32,364 nt of DNA from Bryobacterales bacterium (GTDB taxonomy: Bacteria > Acidobacteriota > Terriglobia > Bryobacterales > Bryobacteraceae), in NCBI GenBank assembly GCA_003169195.1, contig PMQB01000157.1, positions 307 to 32,670 of the forward strand, written 5' to 3'. Below are positions 29,600-32,364 of the stretch, in pieces. Both the position numbers and the translations under genes were made by a program. Under the pieces are notes generated by a model that worked only from the letters and a program-made list of their open reading frames with translations, was not told the origin of the DNA and searched no databases. The first letter of the stretch is position 1, and each line of letters opens with the position of its first letter.

Positions 29600-31759
29600 T
29601 TGTTTATCCGTCGTAGCCCGGGTGGCTGGTTGTTTGGCAGCCTGCTGGCGTTCACTCAACTAGCGCCTCCAGTGTTTGGCGCGGAAACTCTGACGCCTGC
29701 CGAGGTTTTCAAACATGCGGTACCTGGCGTTGTGGCCATCGATTGCCTCGGCATCAACAATGCCAGGATCAGCACAGCCTCCGGTTTCATCATCTCCGAC
29801 AACGGCAGAATTGCGACGAACCTGCACGTCGTGGAGTCGTGCTCGAGCTTGGCCGTGCGCCTCACCAACGGCGATGTCTACGATTCAACGTGGGTCGTCG
29901 CCACCGATAAGCGCCGCGACTTGGCAGTCATCCGAATCAAAGCGGCTTCGTTGCCCGTGCTACCGCTGGCCGAATCGAACGACCTGGAAGTGGGCCAAAC
30001 GGTGTACAGCATTGGCAATCCCAGTGGACTGCAAAATACGTTGCAATCCGGAATCGTCAGCGCGTTCCGCCAGGTGAATGGTTCACGCCTGGTGCAGATC
30101 TCCGCTTCTCTGAACCCGGGCAATAGCGGCGGTCCGGTTCTGGATGAGAAGGGCCATGTCGCTGCTATTGCGGTTTCAAAAATCAACGGAGCGGAAAACC
30201 TCGGGTTCGCCATTCAGATTGATTATCTAAAGGGTTACCTCGACTCGAAAGAAGAAACTGCATTTTCCGTCTTTGCGGCCACGAACAAGCAGAACACTCT
30301 AAGCCAACTGCAGACCAGCCGAACAATGGACACGTTACCGCGCAGGGGCACTCCCACCACGTGGGTCGGACCGGTTTACAGCCAGTTGCTCAGCTTCTCG
30401 GTTCCCCCAACATTCAGACAGGCGGCTATCAAATCGGACAGCGCCAGTTATTCGAGCGGTTGTATCCCCGAGAACGAAACGACGGAGAAATGGACAAAAA
30501 TGGTTGTTCTAACGGGCGCCAGGGGTCTCGCGTCCACCCCTAACTTATCCCCAAAAACATTCGCAGACATGATGGCCCAATATTTTAAAAAGTCCTGTCC
30601 GGATTCTTTCACGAGATCCGAGCTGTTTGAGGGCAAAATCAGCGGACACGATGCATTCATCACCGTCTTCCACTGCGGCGTCCTCATTCCGCCAGCCCAG
30701 AATACAGCTGAATCGGCCATGATCGCTCTCATCAAAGGCGCTAGCGATTATTACTCGATTCAATGGCTGGAGCGAGGGGCGGCGACACAGGGCCAAATCG
30801 AGATCGACAAAGCGAGTTGGCTTGAAAAATTCAAAAAGCTCGAGCCCATCAAGCTTTGCCCGGTTGTGCCAGGAGAGCAGGCTCCCTATGCCAGTTGCGT
30901 GAACGCAAACCCGCAGCAGGCGCGAGACGCGGTAACTCCTCCACCTGTCGCCGTCAAATACCCCGACCTGCCCAAAGGCGACGGCACGCTGGCCCATGCC
31001 ACCGAATTGGCCCAAGCGAAACGATTTGGCGAGGCGTTTAGCCTCTTCTTGGAGTCGGCAAACGGTGGCAACACGCAAGCGCAGCGTTATGTCGGCGATT
31101 TGTATCGGTATGGTTTGGGAGTGGTGCAGGATTTCACGCAAGCGCGCCTGTGGTACGAAAAGGCTTCTGCTGGCGGAGATCCTATTGCTGCCAACGGTCT
31201 CGGCCTCCTCTACCACTCTGGTCAAGGCGGCGCTCAGGACTATGCAAAAGCTCGCCTGTTCTTCGAACGTTCGGCAACCGCTGGGAATGAACAGGGCATG
31301 CTGAATTTGGGCGATCTGTATCAACGCGGGCTCGGCGGAGCGCAGGACTATCAGCAAGCGCGCAACTGGCTTGCGAAAGCGGCCGCGGCGGGCGATGCCC
31401 TTGCCATGAATAACCTCGGCTATCTTTACCAGAATGGGCTTGGCGGCCCGGTAGATTTTGCGCAAGCACGGCAGCTGTTTGAAAAGGCCGAATCTCAGGG
31501 TATTGCGGCGGCGATGAATAACTTGGGCTTGTTGTATTTGAAGGGCAACGGTGTAGCGCTCGATTACGGGCGCGCTCGCGATCTTTTCGAAAGGGCCGCC
31601 TCCGCCGGAAACGCGATTGCCATGAATAGTCTTGCCTATACATATGAGCACGCGCTTGGCGTTACGCAGGATTACGCGCAGGCCCGCGCCTGGTATGAAA
31701 AGTCTGCGGCCGGCGGATACACCGCGGCCAAAACCAATCTCGAAAGATTGCCCAGATAG
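29600..31759 (+). CDS. Exported trypsin-like serine protease with six Sel1 repeats
   Basis: Secreted or periplasmic protein of 719 residues. The start is TTG at 29600, seven bases after AAGGAG, which places a clean signal peptide at the N-terminus (FIRRSPGGWLFGSLLAFTQLAPPVFGA). The S1C/DegP-like protease domain follows with the triad H76 (NLHVVE), D107 (RRDLAVI) and S176 (PGNSGGPV). There is no PDZ domain; a middle region of about 230 residues with several cysteines is unrecognised. The C-terminus has six consecutive 36-residue Sel1 repeats (about 494-709). Sel1 repeats bind partner proteins, so a scaffolded protease is likely. It is flanked by a REP-like element and a TIR gene remnant, but export argues against an intracellular defence role. 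Confidence 0.92.
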   Translation: MFIRRSPGGWLFGSLLAFTQLAPPVFGAETLTPAEVFKHAVPGVVAIDCLGINNARISTASGFIISDNGRIATNLHVVESCSSLAVRLTNGDVYDSTWVVATDKRRDLAVIRIKAASLPVLPLAESNDLEVGQTVYSIGNPSGLQNTLQSGIVSAFRQVNGSRLVQISASLNPGNSGGPVLDEKGHVAAIAVSKINGAENLGFAIQIDYLKGYLDSKEETAFSVFAATNKQNTLSQLQTSRTMDTLPRRGTPTTWVGPVYSQLLSFSVPPTFRQAAIKSDSASYSSGCIPENETTEKWTKMVVLTGARGLASTPNLSPKTFADMMAQYFKKSCPDSFTRSELFEGKISGHDAFITVFHCGVLIPPAQNTAESAMIALIKGASDYYSIQWLERGAATQGQIEIDKASWLEKFKKLEPIKLCPVVPGEQAPYASCVNANPQQARDAVTPPPVAVKYPDLPKGDGTLAHATELAQAKRFGEAFSLFLESANGGNTQAQRYVGDLYRYGLGVVQDFTQARLWYEKASAGGDPIAANGLGLLYHSGQGGAQDYAKARLFFERSATAGNEQGMLNLGDLYQRGLGGAQDYQQARNWLAKAAAAGDALAMNNLGYLYQNGLGGPVDFAQARQLFEKAESQGIAAAMNNLGLLYLKGNGVALDYGRARDLFERAASAGNAIAMNSLAYTYEHALGVTQDYAQARAWYEKSAAGGYTAAKTNLERLPR
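31079..31726 (+). repeat. Six Sel1-like coding repeats of 36 residues (108 bp each)
   Basis: Six units in perfect 36-residue register, each with the pattern (A/G)xNxLGxLYxxGxGxxxDxxxARxxFEKAxxxG. Units 4 and 5 start AMNNLG identically. A half-unit (AKTNLERLPR) closes the protein and a TPR-like helix pair precedes the array. The exact periodicity with divergent sequence points to old duplication. Confidence 0.93.
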
Positions 31760-31862
31760 GCAGGAGGCCAGCCACGCGGCTTTCCAGCCGCCCCACTGAC
31801 CCTTCCAACCGACCCACAACTAAATCCGCTACCCCAAGTAAGTCAGCGCCCGTCCACCCAAC

Positions 31863-32189
31863 ATGCGCGTCTTCATCAGCCACTCCTCCGTCGACAAACC
31901 CGCCGTCCTCCCCCTCGCCGACGCCCTCCGCGCCCGCGGCATCGACGCCTGGCTCGACCAATACCAAATCGCCCCCTTCGCCGACATCGTCGCCCGCATC
32001 AACGCCGGCCTCTCACCCCATCGCCGAGCGGCTCTCCCAACCGACGAACCCATCCTCGTCCGTCTCCGCGAACGCGTCCAAAAATCCAAATCCACCACAA
32101 ACGCTGAATTGCAACCGCAAAGTTCATATCCCTCCGGTCATTCGGATCGCACCCCGAACTCGATTCCACGATTTGTACCGAGACCCTAA
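31863..32189 (+). pseudogene. Truncated TIR-domain protein gene
   Basis: The first 50 residues are a good TIR start: MRVFISHSSVDKPAVLPLADALRARG, then IDAWLDQYQIAPFADIVARINAGL, covering the first strand, BB-loop region and second helix. After AGL the expected strand (a GLIVFS-type segment) and the rest of the domain, including the catalytic glutamate helix, are missing; instead comes SPHRRAALPTDEP and a low-complexity Ser/Pro/Arg tail. I looked in the other plus-strand frames and found no continuation, so this is a deletion or replacement rather than a simple frameshift. TIR domains cleave NAD or signal in anti-phage defence; this copy should be inactive. There is no ribosome site, and base use is very C-rich. 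Confidence 0.65.
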
Positions 32190-32364
32190 TAACGCTGCCA
32201 TCCCATCCTGTTAACCCGGCCCCGTCGACAATCATCAAAAACCAAGACCGCCAACCCCCGCAGCTCCAAATCTGAAAAAACGAACCCAATCCAAGTTCGT
32301 TTCGTCAACCGCGAAGTTCGTTTCGTCAAGTAACTTTCTCGTTCGCCTTCTGGCTTCCGGCTTC
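32190..32364. other. Non-coding end of window with a short tandem repeat
   Basis: No supportable gene. The plus strand is C-rich, and the minus strand carries an open frame (31999-32289) that shows no protein-like signature. The only clear structure is the tandem repeat at 32293-32329. Confidence 0.5.
32293..32329 (+). repeat. Two tandem copies of a 16-bp sequence, 21-bp period
   Basis: AAGTTCGTTTCGTCAA occurs at 32293-32308 and 32314-32329, separated by CCGCG. Both copies are identical. It could be the start of a longer array beyond the window. Confidence 0.75.

Noticed and set aside
30545-31819. 424-codon open frame antisense to the protease gene
   Set aside because: It lies opposite the Sel1 repeats and protease middle region, has no signal peptide, domain or ribosome site, and its length follows from the periodic, GC-biased repeats on the other strand.
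31600-32200. A TIR/protease defence module
   Set aside because: The protease has a signal peptide and is predicted to leave the cytoplasm, and the TIR gene is truncated before its catalytic part. Proximity alone does not make a system.
31999-32289. Minus-strand open frame opposite the TIR remnant
   Set aside because: Trp/Gly/Arg-rich with no recognisable motif; it appears to be a by-product of the C-rich plus strand.

Overview
The window looks like a compact chromosomal stretch from a Gram-negative soil-type bacterium, most likely an acidobacterium of the Solibacter/Bryobacter kind. This rests on an outer-membrane β-barrel protein, TolC and TonB-type proteins, secreted DinB-fold proteins, and a HEVRN-type histidine kinase paired with a NarL-type regulator. 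The taxonomy is inference; there is no rRNA or marker gene here. I see no CRISPR array, tRNA, rRNA, prophage or intact transposase.

Layout. 1-3.3 kb: end of a cyclophilin gene, a secreted TlpA-like thioredoxin, an outer-membrane β-barrel protein followed by a clear intrinsic terminator, and an unrecognised secreted six-cysteine protein. 3.3-3.8 kb: non-coding, with a degenerate REP-like motif. 3.8-5.6 kb: an MsbA-like ABC exporter, convergent on a minus-strand cluster (9.8 to 5.6 kb) of NCS1 permease, winged-helix/AAA+ ATPase, FAH-family enzyme and TMEM175-type channel. 9.9-12.5 kb: a small secreted six-cysteine protein facing an M23 peptidase/Hsp70-like pair joined by an ATGA overlap.

12.6-19.4 kb is a nitrogen and signalling block: an APC permease with a UspA-like tail, PII protein, AmtB (with an intrinsic terminator between amtB and the PII gene), then a membrane PAS histidine kinase broken by a frameshift, and its response regulator. 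19.4-26.1 kb: a small unknown protein, a SulP transporter, two DinB-fold proteins, a TPR-TonB protein, and an SGNH hydrolase/alpha-beta hydrolase pair. 26.2-29.4 kb: a TolC-family protein coupled to an M1 aminopeptidase. 29.4-31.8 kb: a second REP-like element and a secreted trypsin-like protease with six Sel1 repeats. 31.8-32.4 kb: a truncated TIR-domain gene and a short tandem repeat, resembling eroded accessory DNA.

The genes are tightly packed. Three convergent pairs share exactly four bases with interlocked stop codons, and three same-strand pairs share ATGA. No complete novel system is evident. The best leads are the frameshifted kinase, the amtB-terminator-PII arrangement, the winged-helix AAA+ cluster, the protease-Sel1 protein with a re-assigned TTG start, and the TIR remnant.
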